A stretch of DNA of 13,930 nt from Hydnum rufescens UP504. Taxonomy: Eukaryota; Basidiomycota; Agaricomycetes; Cantharellales; Hydnaceae. The position numbers and the translations under genes are program-made. Where the stretch lies: positions 1 through 13,930 of the forward strand of contig MU129438.1 in the NCBI GenBank assembly GCA_014904985.1, written 5' to 3'. Every line of letters starts with the position of its first letter. Position 1 is the first letter of the stretch. The notes below the pieces were generated by a model. The model was not told the DNA's origin, made no database searches, and saw only the letters and a list, made by a program, of their open reading frames with translations. Positions 1 to 9,037 of the stretch are shown piece after piece.

Positions 1-868
1 GGATCCAGTCCACCGGACACGCAACATCTGTCATCAACGTACGGGTATGAGCGGCCCTCCCTTCCGCCATTTTCGACATTGCTTCGATGGCAGATCAGGC
101 TGCAGAAAATATGTCATGAGATTGTTCGAGGACCCGCATCCTCCTTCCTACATGGCTTTTCTGATGACAGTAAATTGCCTTCTGGGGTTCTCGCACTTGT
201 TTGTGACGGTAGATGTTTGTGAGGACTTAACCGCTCCAGCACCCGCTTGTGTACTGTCTCGTCTGCAATCTCCACATTCATTTGTCCATCACCGTTTACA
301 TTCTTGCTGCCGCTGGCCTTTCTTGTGTTGGTTGTATTCCTCAACTACAGAGTCCCGCCGCCATCTCTCACTACCTACATTCGCTGTTTCATTTCCATTT
401 GCTGACTTCAAGTGTCCATTGCAATATATACGTCCTACCTCATCGTCTCTCCTGCTTTTCTCCTTTTATGTTTGGAACATAGGCTCTAGTTCCGCCCCTT
501 CTTTCTTACCACATCCTTACTACACTGTTGCCCTTTTTTTTTATCACCTTGCATCTCTACAGCATTCCCCGTCATTCATGTCTACATTTCGTTGCGTCTT
601 TTCATTTCTTAGCTAGCATACTTCTCGGCTCGTGGAGAGTACGGGGCCGATCTTTTGTCCAACCGGAATTTGCAATTTACATACAATTTGATCTAGCCTC
701 GAATAAGGAGTAAAAACCTAAAAACTCAATGAGGTAAAACGGAGGCGATCATATATCGCAAAACACGTGTGGCGGGGATTCCGATTACGTATTCACAATA
801 TATACCATCGGAGGGACCCGGGTGTCATGCGCCACACCCACGGATCTGGTAGCTCCTGAAAAGCCGGC

Positions 869-889
869 TAACGTTAACTGTTAACGTTA
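869..889. repeat. 21-bp near-perfect palindrome
   Basis: Two 10-base arms (taacgttaac and its exact reverse complement) flank one central t. The bases just outside do not pair. It could be a binding site for a dimeric protein or a cruciform-forming sequence. No gene is firmly placed next to it, so its role is unknown. Confidence 0.6.
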
Positions 890-1121
890 TGCTCATTTCT
901 ACCTTAATTGTCTGTATCGGCAACCGAGGAAAATCGCGCCCAAAAGGCTGTTGCAGTTGCCTTGTAACCGGGGTAAACCCAGGGCCTCGAGAGAAGCATG
1001 GAATCCGGATACATGGATGAGCTGCTTTTCTTGTCCATTAATTTCCCTTGCGGCTGATAATGTCTTCCCTGTACATACATGTGGAGGGCCCCGGATGCAG
1101 CAGACAATCTAGCGAGCGGCT

Positions 1122-1137
1122 TATATATATATATATA
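1122..1137. repeat. (TA)8 microsatellite
   Basis: Eight uninterrupted TA dinucleotides followed by aaat. It is a simple repeat with no coding association and is likely length-polymorphic. Confidence 0.85.
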
Positions 1138-1510
1138 AATCATCAGATAGGCATAGCAATTGTATGGCTTCATCAGCAAAGATCGCAAGGCATAGCCCTA
1201 TTGATGGCTGCCTTGTCTCCGGTAGGGGTTGTGGAATCCCCCTTGCTTAAACCCTTCAGCCTGACGTCCCCTCAAGCGCAGAAGCTTGCACAGGGGTGCT
1301 ATCGGAGTACAACTTAGAGTAAATCACCTAGATCCGAGCCAGGAATGTCTAACAATTTATTCTTCAAATTATTGGCTCATTTGTGTCGAAGCCCCGTGCT
1401 TATACACGCGCTGAAGGATCTAGTAAGGTCTGAGTACAAGACTAGGAGAGCACAGTCAAAAAATGCACCTACCAAAAACACAGGATCTGGGTACCTAGAA
1501 GTTCACAGGG

Positions 1511-1711
1511 TTGCTATATTGGATTGGAATTTCCAGTGTGGTGGGTATTTTTCTCGTCTTTGTTGCGATATTGACTGGTGTGGCTACTGTAGTGTCCGCT
1601 CGCAACCCTTGGAACTTTGCACAATACTGGCTCATTCCCATGCATCTGAGTCAAGGTGCAACTGCAAACTCTCCAGATTTTTCAGGACAGAATTTTTTTA
1701 TACTTCTCTAA
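1511..1711 (+). other. Weak hydrophobic reading frame, possible exon
   Basis: This frame starts after an in-frame stop near 1496 and ends at a TAA at 1709-1711, directly before the copia LTR at 1714. It opens with a strongly hydrophobic run of about 28 residues (WIGISSVVGIFLVFVAILTG and onward) that would make one transmembrane helix, followed by a polar tail. It has no ATG of its own, so it could only be an internal or terminal exon; AG acceptors at 1496-1498 or 1507-1508 would allow that. No upstream exon with a good donor was identified and no family is recognised. It may equally be chance. Confidence 0.15.
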
Positions 1712-1713
1712 AA

Positions 1714-2107
1714 TGTTGTAATTATTGAGATGTAGCACAGCCTTGTGGCTATGAAAAGCTGCTCTGAAGACCACTGATGAGGATGGGAGATTTCTTATAG
1801 GGGAGCCTAAGTGCTCAAGTGGAGTGAGGGCAGGTGAAAGAGAAGGAGACTCATGATATTTGGAAGTACTGGCCAATTTATGGCCTACAGGATAGGAGAG
1901 AGAATACATGAAGTATGAGTGAAAAGACAGAGAAACACAAGAAATACAGGAGTAAACTGATGAGCAAGTAGAGAGGCACAGGGTACTACTTGTGGACTCA
2001 GGGGATGTCCTCCAAATAGCACTCATGCACTTGTGTCTGTTGTTATTACCAAATAGGGGTCATCCCCCTAAACCACTGATTTGCCCCATCGGATCCCAAC
2101 TCCAACA
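1714..2107 (-). repeat. Copia 3' LTR (394 bp)
   Basis: On the plus strand the block begins TGTTG and ends CAACA, the 5-bp inverted termini expected of an LTR. On the element strand it begins TGTTGGAGTTGG, a familiar start for fungal copia LTRs, immediately after the tract GAGGGGGAG (2108-2116). Length is normal for copia. Frames crossing it, for example 1682-2026 minus, are not genes. Confidence 0.75.
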
Positions 2108-2114
2108 CTCCCCC

Positions 2115-2385
2115 TCAAGCATGACCCAATCCAAGTCCAACCACATGAAAATTTGATTTCATTGGCCTGAGGGCTTTCATGAGAATGTTAGCTGTCATTT
2201 TGTCCATGGGGCAGTAAATAAAATTGAAGGTGCCATCCTTGATCATCTCATGGATAAAATGAAAACATGTCAATATGTTTCATCTGAGCCTGATAGTTGT
2301 CACCCATTGTGAGTTTCAAAGCCAATTGATTGTTGCAATAAAGGGTTGTTGGCTTGAGTGGGAACTGAAATAACTCATTAATTAC
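2115..2385 (-). pseudogene. Copia pol C-terminal (RNase H) remnant
   Basis: The minus-strand translation gives the typical end of copia RNase H: PTTLYCNNQLALKL, then MKHIDM, then a frame change near 2261-2264, then HFIHEMIKDGTFNFIYCP, then KMTANILMKAL, ending GHA and a TGA at 2115-2117. In intact elements these correspond to the TDNQSA, KHIDVRYHFIRE, EYCPT and ADILTKAL blocks. The family's conserved catalytic Asp is replaced by Asn in YCNNQ. The frameshift, the substitution and the missing upstream domains show that it is dead. Confidence 0.8.
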
Positions 2386-3089
2386 CCACTATAGAAGAAG
2401 GGTTGGGAGCTCTGATGACTGTCAAATAAAAATCTGGTTCAGCCAGTGTGTAAATAGGAGACTGTATTTCTGTTGTTATTTGTTGGGTTGGTTCACTTCA
2501 ATGGTTGATCACTCTCTGTGAGATGTGATGGTGTTCAGTGGAGAATAGGATGTGATATGGACTAGCTGTAGTCAATGATATATCATCTGGGATGCTTGTA
2601 GAAAGGCTTATACATTGTTTGTGTTGCATGGGTTTGTTTACTGATATTTGTGTGTTCTTGTTTATGTTCACCTGGTCAAAATGTGGATATCTGTGGATTA
2701 CAGACTGGTCAGTGCTTGGTTAGTCTTGTTAGTATGCTTCTTTCTTCCTTCTTCAAAACCTGATTCATATTTTGTTATGCTTACTTTTCCTTGGATGTCC
2801 AGCAACAAACCAGTCAGCCATAATTGTATATCTAGTTAGGCCCTTTTGCCTTGCTTTTATTCAATCTAAGAGCAGGTTTTTAGGTGGGGGCCCTGGGGCC
2901 CACTGGGTGATTTCATGGCATGAGACAAGGGGCCCCATGGGGCCCCTTGCTCTGAACTTGCCTTCGGGTATCAGCCCATGTATGAGACCAAGAGATTCAA
3001 GGCTTGTTCAAGACCAGTCCAAAAAGGTACCTTCAATCAATATTGATTGCATGGGTAGGACCTAATTACAAGGTTATATTATATGTGGA
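2386..3089. other. T-rich non-coding spacer
   Basis: No gene is supported. The plus strand is T-rich, and the open frames at 2648-2839 and 2772-3065 have non-conserved-looking hydrophobic or low-complexity translations. It separates the copia relic from the 3' end of the next minus-strand gene (stop at 3090). The only structured part is the GC-rich fold-back at 2869-2953. Confidence 0.5.
2869..2953. repeat. GC-rich fold-back, MITE-like
   Basis: The 85-bp block opens with AGAGCA and closes with TGCTCT. Inside, a perfect 24-bp palindrome at 2926-2949 (core ggggccccatggggcccc) is also similar in inverted orientation to gggggccctggggccc at 2886-2901, so the two halves can pair with a short interior insertion (tttttaggt). 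This resembles a small DNA-transposon derivative with inverted termini. No clear target duplication is seen and no transposase is nearby. Confidence 0.45.
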
Positions 3090-6000
3090 TTAATAAATTG
3101 GAAGTACTAGGGTTTGGAATGATGAAAGGAAGGGATTGTTCGAATGGGAGTAATTATTGTAGAGAATTATTGAAGATACTGAGTCCCAGGCACTTCCTGA
3201 TTGGAATCCATTTGGGTTGTACATGTCCCCAAGGCCCATAGCTGAAGTATCAAAATTGTTGATGCCAGAGGGGAACATTCCAATGTTGGACTGCAGAGTG
3301 CCATTGTCCAAATGTGAACCCATTGCTGCAATGTCTGAATCAGATACAAAGAAATCATGAGGGTTGAAGGCCAAGGAACTTGAAGCATGAATATTTCCAT
3401 TCGATCCTGTGGCAAAATTGGAGTGCAGAGGGGCAGCATGCCAACTCGTACTTCCTGTATTCAGGTGGACAACAGCAGATGTATTAGGTGCAGTGCGAAA
3501 ATCGGGATATGACGAAGATGTGGCACATCCACTTGTACTTGCAGGATTGGAGTTGAAGTTTCCAGGGCGAAGGATGGGCATGGCTTCTGCATTGGCCTCA
3601 GAGTCACTAGACTCATCATTTGTAGGTACCGATATAGCATGAGCCTTTCCCTTTCCCTTTGAGGGCTTTGAAGATACATTGCAATGCTTTGACCTGCCAC
3701 ATGGCACAGGCAATACACTGGGCTGCTCTGTTGCTGCTCTGGATTCTCCCATAGAGTCAACTGCACTACCTGCATCTCGCACACAGTAGACGGTATCATT
3801 GTTCTGATCAATGATCAACACAACGTTGTCATTACCATCTTTCTCATGTGCACCCCATGCCTCCACCTTGATTGGGCAATCATTTCCCTTGTGGAACTGA
3901 GTCACAAGGAACCTCCACTGGGATGCATCCCATTGCTTGTTCGTACATTGCAGATGTGGGGCAGGGCATTCAGTTTCAAGAGGCCATCCAATGATGCGGA
4001 TACAGTATTGAACAAGGAGGCTGAGAAACCATACCCAAGGTACGATGGATGGAAACCAGGTGTAACTGTTGGAAGTGAACAAGTTCTTGATGTATTTCGA
4101 AGCTGCAGAGTATGCTGAGTCACATCGCTTGAGTTCGTTATTGCACTCTTTTTTCTCTGCCTCTTGATGCCACTTTGCAAGACTGCTTTGATCGAGCCGC
4201 CGATGCAACACCTTCATGAAAAGCTCATCGAGTGATTTTTGAAGATTGAAGCTGCCCTCGATCAAGCTCTCAATCTCAGGGGAGCTGCAGATGATGGCAT
4301 TCTGGGCATGTGCTGCATGTGCATTGGGATGTCCACACACCATAATCATGATGGTGTGAATATCGAACTTAGACATGTGTCCCATCTTGCCCTTGAAGTA
4401 CTTCTTTTGCCGACTCATGAACTTGGCCACCTTAGTGCCACTCATGAGTTTGACATCATTCTCCACCCTTGAGGATTGAGCAACAGTACAGAGTTCATCA
4501 AGCCAATTTTTGAGGGCCTGAGAGTCGCCATTGAATGATTCCTTTTCTTTGATATACGCATCTGTGAGCTCGGCTTGGGAGACTACAAGACCAATGGAGA
4601 GTAGTGAATTAGTACATTAGTTATACACCAAAAACTTTGAGGTCTTACATTTAGGAAGTCCGTCCATTTTTCGTTTCCTAGCATACCCATTGAACGGATT
4701 GGGTGATTGCCTAAGGGGTATAACTGTGCTGAGATTTGCCAAACATTGGAGTTGGTGAAGTGGACGATTGGACTTGTCTGCCAACGCCTGCAGAGCATCA
4801 TTAAAGGCCTTGCAAAGTGTTGCCACAGAGTCACAAAGGTCGTTAGGAATTGGACCTCCATTATACGGCTCTCATGGTGGTTTAGGTGCATCTGCACAGT
4901 TTGCATCGGTCTCATCGTCCTCCCAATTACAATCCGCATTGTCATCAATGTCGCTGCTGCCGCCATCATCAGAGTCAGACTGAGGGCTGTTGATGCTCGT
5001 TTCACTGCGGCGCTGCATTTGGCTGGCAGAAATCATTCCAACCCTTGGAACCTTGGGCACCAATGCTGTTGGAGCTGCTGGCCGTGCCAAGTCCAAGGTA
5101 TGCATTGGAGATGGCCCAGATGGAACGAGTGGGCATCTGCGAAGCGCCTTCAGCAGCTTCAAGATCTTGATCTCGAACTGCTCTAAGTTGAGACCCCGCT
5201 TGTCGGCGAAGAATGCCAGCCCTTTGATGATGCCAAGAGCACCACAAGGACCTCGTCTCATCTCCTCCACAAGGCGGGATATGGACACCGCTTGGAAGAC
5301 ACGGTTCAGAGTACGGTCAACGTATTCATAATCATCCAGGGGATCTGCCCCTTCATCGGGTAAGGCCAGTAAAATATTATTGAGGGCGTTGGCATCCCAG
5401 ACATTAAGGAAGTCACCAGGACGTGCCACATGAATACTAGGGTGTAGGCAGTGCGCTAACTCTTGGGTGTCATCAAGGATCTTGCGAGGATCAGAGATCC
5501 TTTGAGCCTCTTCTAGCAGAGTGCTGGGTGTGTCCGATACTGGCGAATGAGGGCGGATCTCAAGATTGATGAGTTCTGGTCGGCAATATCGGGAGGTGAA
5601 AGATAACGGGGAGACGAAAGATGATGTTGGGGCGAGAGGGCTTTAGGGGCTCAATCCGCCTGGGTGGGATCCTGACATAGGGACGAAGGCTGTGTATAGC
5701 AGAGGATTTCGGACCAACGATGCGATAGTTCAATTTTGCTTGCTTGCCACCCAGAGGTCCAGACTTGCCAGACTATAGGTAACTCATGAGACAAAGATGA
5801 TAAATTAGAACCTGAAAAATCCGTACCTTGGGCAACTCCTTGTCATTTGAGCTGGTGTGCCCATCGGAAGACTTCGAAATAGCCAAGTGTTCGGCGGCGG
5901 GGCGTCTTAGCAACTTCGGTTTTTTGGGAGCATTCTCAATCTGCGATGGACAGTATAAGTCCGAGGTTGTAGGCATAGAATAGAAAAGACGTACCACGTT

Positions 6001-6362
6001 CAGTGCCTCATATGTCTCATTCCGAGATGCGCCCATGACAGCAAAGTGTTTGATAGTACGACGAGGTGGTGGCTCCACTTCTTTATGAGTTCTCTAATGC
6101 AGAGCATGAGAACTGGACTGTAGAAGACCAAAAGTCTGAAAGCACTTACAGTCTTCAGAGCTCTATCTGCATCTGAGGACGTTGGCTCCTCAGATGAGCT
6201 GTCAATAACCTTGCGTTTGGTAGCATGGGTTGGCAGCTTCGACACCTTCGTTTTCGGAGCTTCCTCATCTGAGGCCCTGTTGGTAGAGTTCTGTCTGACA
6301 AGACATCCTTGATATGTCTTTAGGTTTGCCTTCGATGAGGCTGGGACAGATTTATTCGCCAT
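3090..6362 (-). CDS. Disrupted multi-exon gene, unrecognised ~1,010-residue protein
   Basis: I do not recognise the family. The start chosen is the ATG at 6362-6360 (MANKSVPASS), with a TATA box and pyrimidine-rich leader upstream. Introns with GT-AG ends are seen at 6094-6149, 5941-5994, 5773-5826 (contains TCTAAT) and 4583-4648 (GTAAGA...TTGTAG, with AACTAATG); reading phase is kept across each. The N-terminal 140 residues are basic and Ser-rich (RKVIDSSSEEPTSSDAD). A central globular part follows (LVEEMRRGPCGALGIIKGLA), then an acidic stretch (SDSDDGGSSDIDDNAD). The last exon has MSGTKVAKFMSRQKKYFKGK, a hydrophobic run (PSIVPWVWFLSLLVQYCIRI), a Lys/Gly linker (SKPSKGKGKAHA) and a 170-residue Ser/Asn-rich tail. 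Two breaks are present: a frame change near 5598-5645, where a single extra T around 5600-5604 would explain it, and an in-frame TGA at 4872-4874 that no phase-compatible intron removes. Alternatively the TGA ends one protein and a second gene covers 3090-4871. Confidence 0.55.
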
Positions 6363-6546
6363 TGGATCCAAGGGTGCTATTTTTCCAACTGCAACGTCTA
6401 AGTATTTCAGAAACGTTCCAAGTAGAAATATCACAGTTGAACGGCCTCCACAAAGGGTCGAATCGATGATGAGTGTATGATGAAGTACGAAGATGGTGAT
6501 GATGAGGGAATCGAGAGGCGTAGGGATGAGGAAAGAACAGGAGGTG

Positions 6547-6552
6547 TATATA
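6547..6552 (-). promoter_or_regulatory. Putative TATA box of the 6362 gene
   Basis: The minus strand reads CCCTATATACACCTCC and is followed by a long C/T-rich leader to the ATG about 185 bp downstream, which is usual for basidiomycete promoters. The sequence match and its position are the only support. Confidence 0.4.
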
Positions 6553-6937
6553 GGGTGAAAGTGTCGATATGCAGAAGTGAGGGTTGAGACACGAGAAGAA
6601 AATGAAGGCAGTTGATGCTTCCTGAATGACCTTTGCTCCCAATCGCACAATCCGAGAGGTCCAAGGAAACCAGGAACCTCCCAAGATGCAGTGTGAGCGG
6701 GTGGTGCAAGCAGTAACTCATTGAGTTGTGAGGATTGTTGAAAAAGTGAAGCCAAGCCTTATCACTCTATCTGAGGGGCACAAGAAAAATCAGGTGCCTC
6801 TCAAGACTGAGTGAGACAAGGTCGCGAGGTGGTGGTTCGCTGAGAAACCTTCTGGAACTTGCCGGCCCACTTACGACAGTAACTTATAAGGTATGCAATT
6901 ATAATTCTATTAGTCAAACATCTGTACATACACATAT

Positions 6938-7013
6938 ATGAAGAGGAAATTTAAAAAAAAAGAGGATAAAGAGGTGGGGAGGCGGAGAGGCAAAGAGGTA
7001 AAGAGGCAAAGCT
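6938..7013. repeat. Purine-rich tract with AGAGG words
   Basis: The plus strand is almost entirely A and G, with a run of nine As and repeated agagg or aaagagg words 8-10 bp apart. It lies just past the 3' end of the 7050-8490 gene. It is probably a simple-sequence expansion; on the transcribed strand it would be a polypyrimidine 3' tail. Confidence 0.5.
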
Positions 7014-7049
7014 ATCATCTCACCCCACTGAATATAGCCTCGTCTGTCC

Positions 7050-8490
7050 TCAAAAAAAGAAATGGGGTGGGGAAGAACGGTCCCAATCGATGTACCATAG
7101 TCCAGACTCAAGGTACCCAAACGATTCCATATGGCGGGGGTGGGAAGGGCAGGAATACTGCATGTCGGGATCGAGCATTGCGCTTTGGCCAATCACATGA
7201 ACCAGATCATCGTATGGACCATTTGTGTGGTAGAGTGGCACCCAGAATGGTGTAGTGCTCTGATCGTCATGGATAGCATGAGCACGCACAAATTGCACCA
7301 ACCAACGTCGTGTAGCAGTGTATTCCTCATCAAGGGTGCAGCACTAGCCATGCTGTGGTGAATTCGATTCGATCCATGATTTGTGGTGCACCAAGAGTAA
7401 AGCCCTCTACAGCAATAGGAGGGTACTGATTCAATTCCAGCAGAGAGTATCGAAGGAACACTTTTACGCTGGTCACTGCAACCAGCAGGGGGAATGGATG
7501 GAACCACCGCAAATCTCCAAGGTCCCTGTATGGAGGTGAATTCTCCATCATTTCTGTGAGGTCCACAGGGGATTGCTGGTGCAAGTAGCACATCTGCACG
7601 TACTCTGGACACAGCACATAATGAAACAAATCCAGTGCTTCCTGGTGGTCTACATGGACTGTGTTCACTTCGTTGAAGGGCCACAGCCTGTGCTCAGGCG
7701 AGTCGCGAAGAAGGCTGAGCACAGCATTGTGTCTCTGCTCAGATTTGAAAGAAAGAAGAACCTTCTTCTTGTTATGAGCAGCACCTTTTGCCATCTTGTT
7801 CTTCCACACCTGAACTCCTATCAGGCCAGTTGCCTGGAACAGCTTGAACAGCCGTGGAATGTCCACATATTCAGTCACACCTGATAATTCAATGTGAAAC
7901 CAGGTGGCCAGAGGGACAGCTTGATCAATGACAGCTTGATCAATGACAGCTGGATCAATGACAGCTGGATCAATGACAGCTGGATCAACGCTAACTGGAT
8001 TGACAACAGCTAAGTCGGTGGCAATTGGGTTGGTGGTGGCTGGATCGGCGGCAGCTGAATTGGCAGCAGCTGGATTGGCAGCAGCTGGATCAGCACCAGC
8101 TGGATCAGCAGCAGCTGGATTGGCAGCAGCTGGATCAGCAACAGCTGGATTGGCAGCAGCTGGATTGGCAGCAGCCAGATCGGTGGCAGCTGGATTGGCG
8201 GCAGCTGGATCAGTGGTCTCTGGAATAGCACCTCCAGGAAAGGTAGAAAGGGTGGAAGGGCGACCAGGAGGCATTTGGGGTGCCTCGAATGAATCACTAG
8301 GAATGACAGGAGGGGCAGAAGGGCAATCTGGAGGCAGTTGGAGTGCCTCAAATGAATCACCAGGAATGACAGGAGGGGTGGAAGGGCGGCCTGGAGGTGT
8401 TTGGGGCACCTCAAATGAATCAACAACCTTGGTTGGACCATGAGAAGCACTCTGTGAACACTGGGCATGCCAAGAGCCAGAAGGCTCTGG
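7050..8490 (-). CDS. Unrecognised repeat-rich protein gene, 5' end cut off by LTR element
   Basis: The frame is open from the first whole codon next to the LTR (CCA, 8490-8488) for 360 codons. It contains no ATG near its 5' end; the first Met is well inside the Pro-rich region, so the true N-terminus is missing. Order: a Ser/Pro-rich start, 2.7 copies of a 21-residue repeat (PPVIPGDSFEALQLPPD type), about 20 pentapeptides of the NPAAA/DPAVI type, then a compact domain (ATWFHIELSGVTEYVDIPRL, VQVWKNKMAKGAAHNKKKV, LFHYVLCPEYVQMCYLHQQ). A 67-bp intron at 7344-7410 (GTAGAG...GGCTAG) is inferred because a second good frame then continues in phase for 97 residues (EEYTATRRWLVQFVRAHAIH) to the TGA at 7050. 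It has no good branch site; without it the protein would stop at 7330. The function is unknown. The compact part could be a nucleic-acid or protein-binding module, but no motif proves this. Confidence 0.6.
7921..8220. repeat. 15-bp coding minisatellite, about 20 copies
   Basis: Units of the form tggatYRRYRRCAGC run without length change for 300 bp. Two subtypes are visible: an AT-richer block (tggatcaatgacagc) at 7921-7995 and a GC-richer block (tggattggcagcagc) further right. Because 15 is a multiple of three, gains and losses keep the minus-strand frame, encoding (N/D)PAxx pentapeptides. Frames on the plus strand across the array (7943-8443, 8025-8228) are mirror artefacts. Confidence 0.9.
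8251..8421. repeat. 63-bp coding direct repeat, 2.7 copies
   Basis: Copies begin with ggtggaaggg or ggcagaaggg at 8251, 8314 and 8377, exactly 63 bp apart, and share gcctc(a/g)aatgaatca and ggaatgacaggagggg. Each encodes 21 residues on the minus strand. It lies next to the pentapeptide array within the same gene. Confidence 0.85.
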
Positions 8491-8705
8491 CTGTCAGGGC
8501 CATGCTGCGACGAGAGCACCAAACAAATATAAACACAGATAACTCTGACTAAGTCCGGTGTGAGTCCAGCTAAGTCCGGGAGAATCTGGGCAAGAATGAG
8601 ATAACGAGATTGAGATGGAGAGGCAATCCAGCAGCCCAGAAGGGACTAGGCAGAAACGAGCACAGCGGTCCTTAAGCTCATGGAGTCAACTGGGAAGTAC
8701 TCGGA

Positions 8706-8805
8706 CTGTAGTCCGGAGTGGAAGCAGAAATCCTGAGATTAACATTAAGGGAATAGGTACAGTGAGGCTAACCTGTAGTCCGGAGTGGAAGCGGAAATCC
8801 TGAGA
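8706..8805. repeat. 33-bp direct repeat pair in LTR (R/U5)
   Basis: The unit ctgtagtccggagtgg, then aagc(a/g)gaaatcctgaga, occurs at 8706-8738 and 8773-8805 with one mismatch, 67 bp apart. It lies downstream of the predicted TATA box on the element strand, so it would be within the transcript leader or U5. It includes the AGTCCGG word found twice more at 8553-8580. Confidence 0.9.
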
Positions 8806-8842
8806 GACCAAAGCTGAATCTCTGGATTTCGCCCCGGACTAC

Positions 8843-8848
8843 TTATAC
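8843..8848 (-). promoter_or_regulatory. Putative LTR TATA box
   Basis: The element strand reads ACTATGTATAAGTAGTCC. The position, about 257 bp into the LTR, is plausible for a U3/R border. No start site can be seen directly. Confidence 0.45.
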
Positions 8849-9037
8849 ATAGTTCCTATACTACAGGGGATTGATCACTTAATGAGAGGTGGTTACAGGG
8901 GGGCAGGCACAAGAGGGGGAGCAGGCAGGGGACGGGAAAGTGGAGGGGACAGGGACAGGGCCAGGGGTAAGTGTGTGGGAACCAGAAGTAAAGGAAACGA
9001 GGAAATGAAGGGGAAATGAAACAGAGGCAGGGACAAA

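Larger units (their letters stand above)
1..1713. other. Unassigned left flank, no supported gene
   Basis: I could not support a gene here. Open frames exist on both strands (for example 47-616 plus and 904-1188 minus), but they show no recognisable domain, and several rely on non-ATG starts. The part from about 240 to 600 is pyrimidine-rich on the plus strand, which by itself yields long frames rich in Ser, Leu, Phe and Cys. A CACGTG hexamer within an 8-base palindrome lies at 763-770, and AT-rich TATA-like words follow near 796-803; these could belong to a promoter, but no gene start is convincing downstream. The window begins with a BamHI site (ggatcc), which may be chance or a cloning end. 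The stretch ends at the copia LTR at 1714. Confidence 0.5.
1714..2385 (-). mobile_element. Truncated Ty1/copia LTR retrotransposon, 3' end only
   Basis: Read on the minus strand, this is the last part of a copia pol (RNase H), a purine-rich tract overlapping the pol stop, and a complete-looking 3' LTR. Copia-like sequence stops near 2385; beyond it no pol similarity is visible on either strand, so the rest of the element has been deleted or replaced. The left flank of the LTR is taaaa (1709-1713), the candidate target duplication, but the matching copy cannot be found because the 5' end is missing. It is an inactive relic. Confidence 0.75.
6363..7049. other. Intergenic and promoter region between two minus-strand genes
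   Basis: No separate gene is supported. The left part (6363-6560) reads on the minus strand as a pyrimidine-rich leader with a TATA-like box, fitting the promoter of the gene that starts at 6362. A degenerate direct repeat, offset about 119 bp, pairs 6661-6697 with 6780-6815. The right part (6938-7013) is a purine-rich tract downstream of the stop of the neighbouring gene at 7050. Confidence 0.45.

Noticed and set aside
47..616. 189-codon plus-strand frame at the left end
   Set aside because: It is Ser/Phe/Leu/His-rich from a pyrimidine-rich stretch, with no domain, and competing frames look equally random.
904..1317. Frames on both strands around the TA microsatellite
   Set aside because: They include the simple repeat (YIYIYK) and show no conserved features.
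4872..4960. An intron removing the TGA at 4872
   Set aside because: The only possible donors (GTAATT, GTGCAG) have phases that create a TAG at the junction or do not match the downstream frame.
7330..8409. GTG at 8409 as start of the repeat-rich gene
   Set aside because: GTG starts are not expected for a nuclear fungal gene, and the frame is open further to the LTR edge.
7943..8522. Long repeat-rich frames on the plus strand and in other minus frames
   Set aside because: They are mirror readings of the 15-bp array; only the minus frame of 7050-8490 continues into a non-repetitive, protein-like region.
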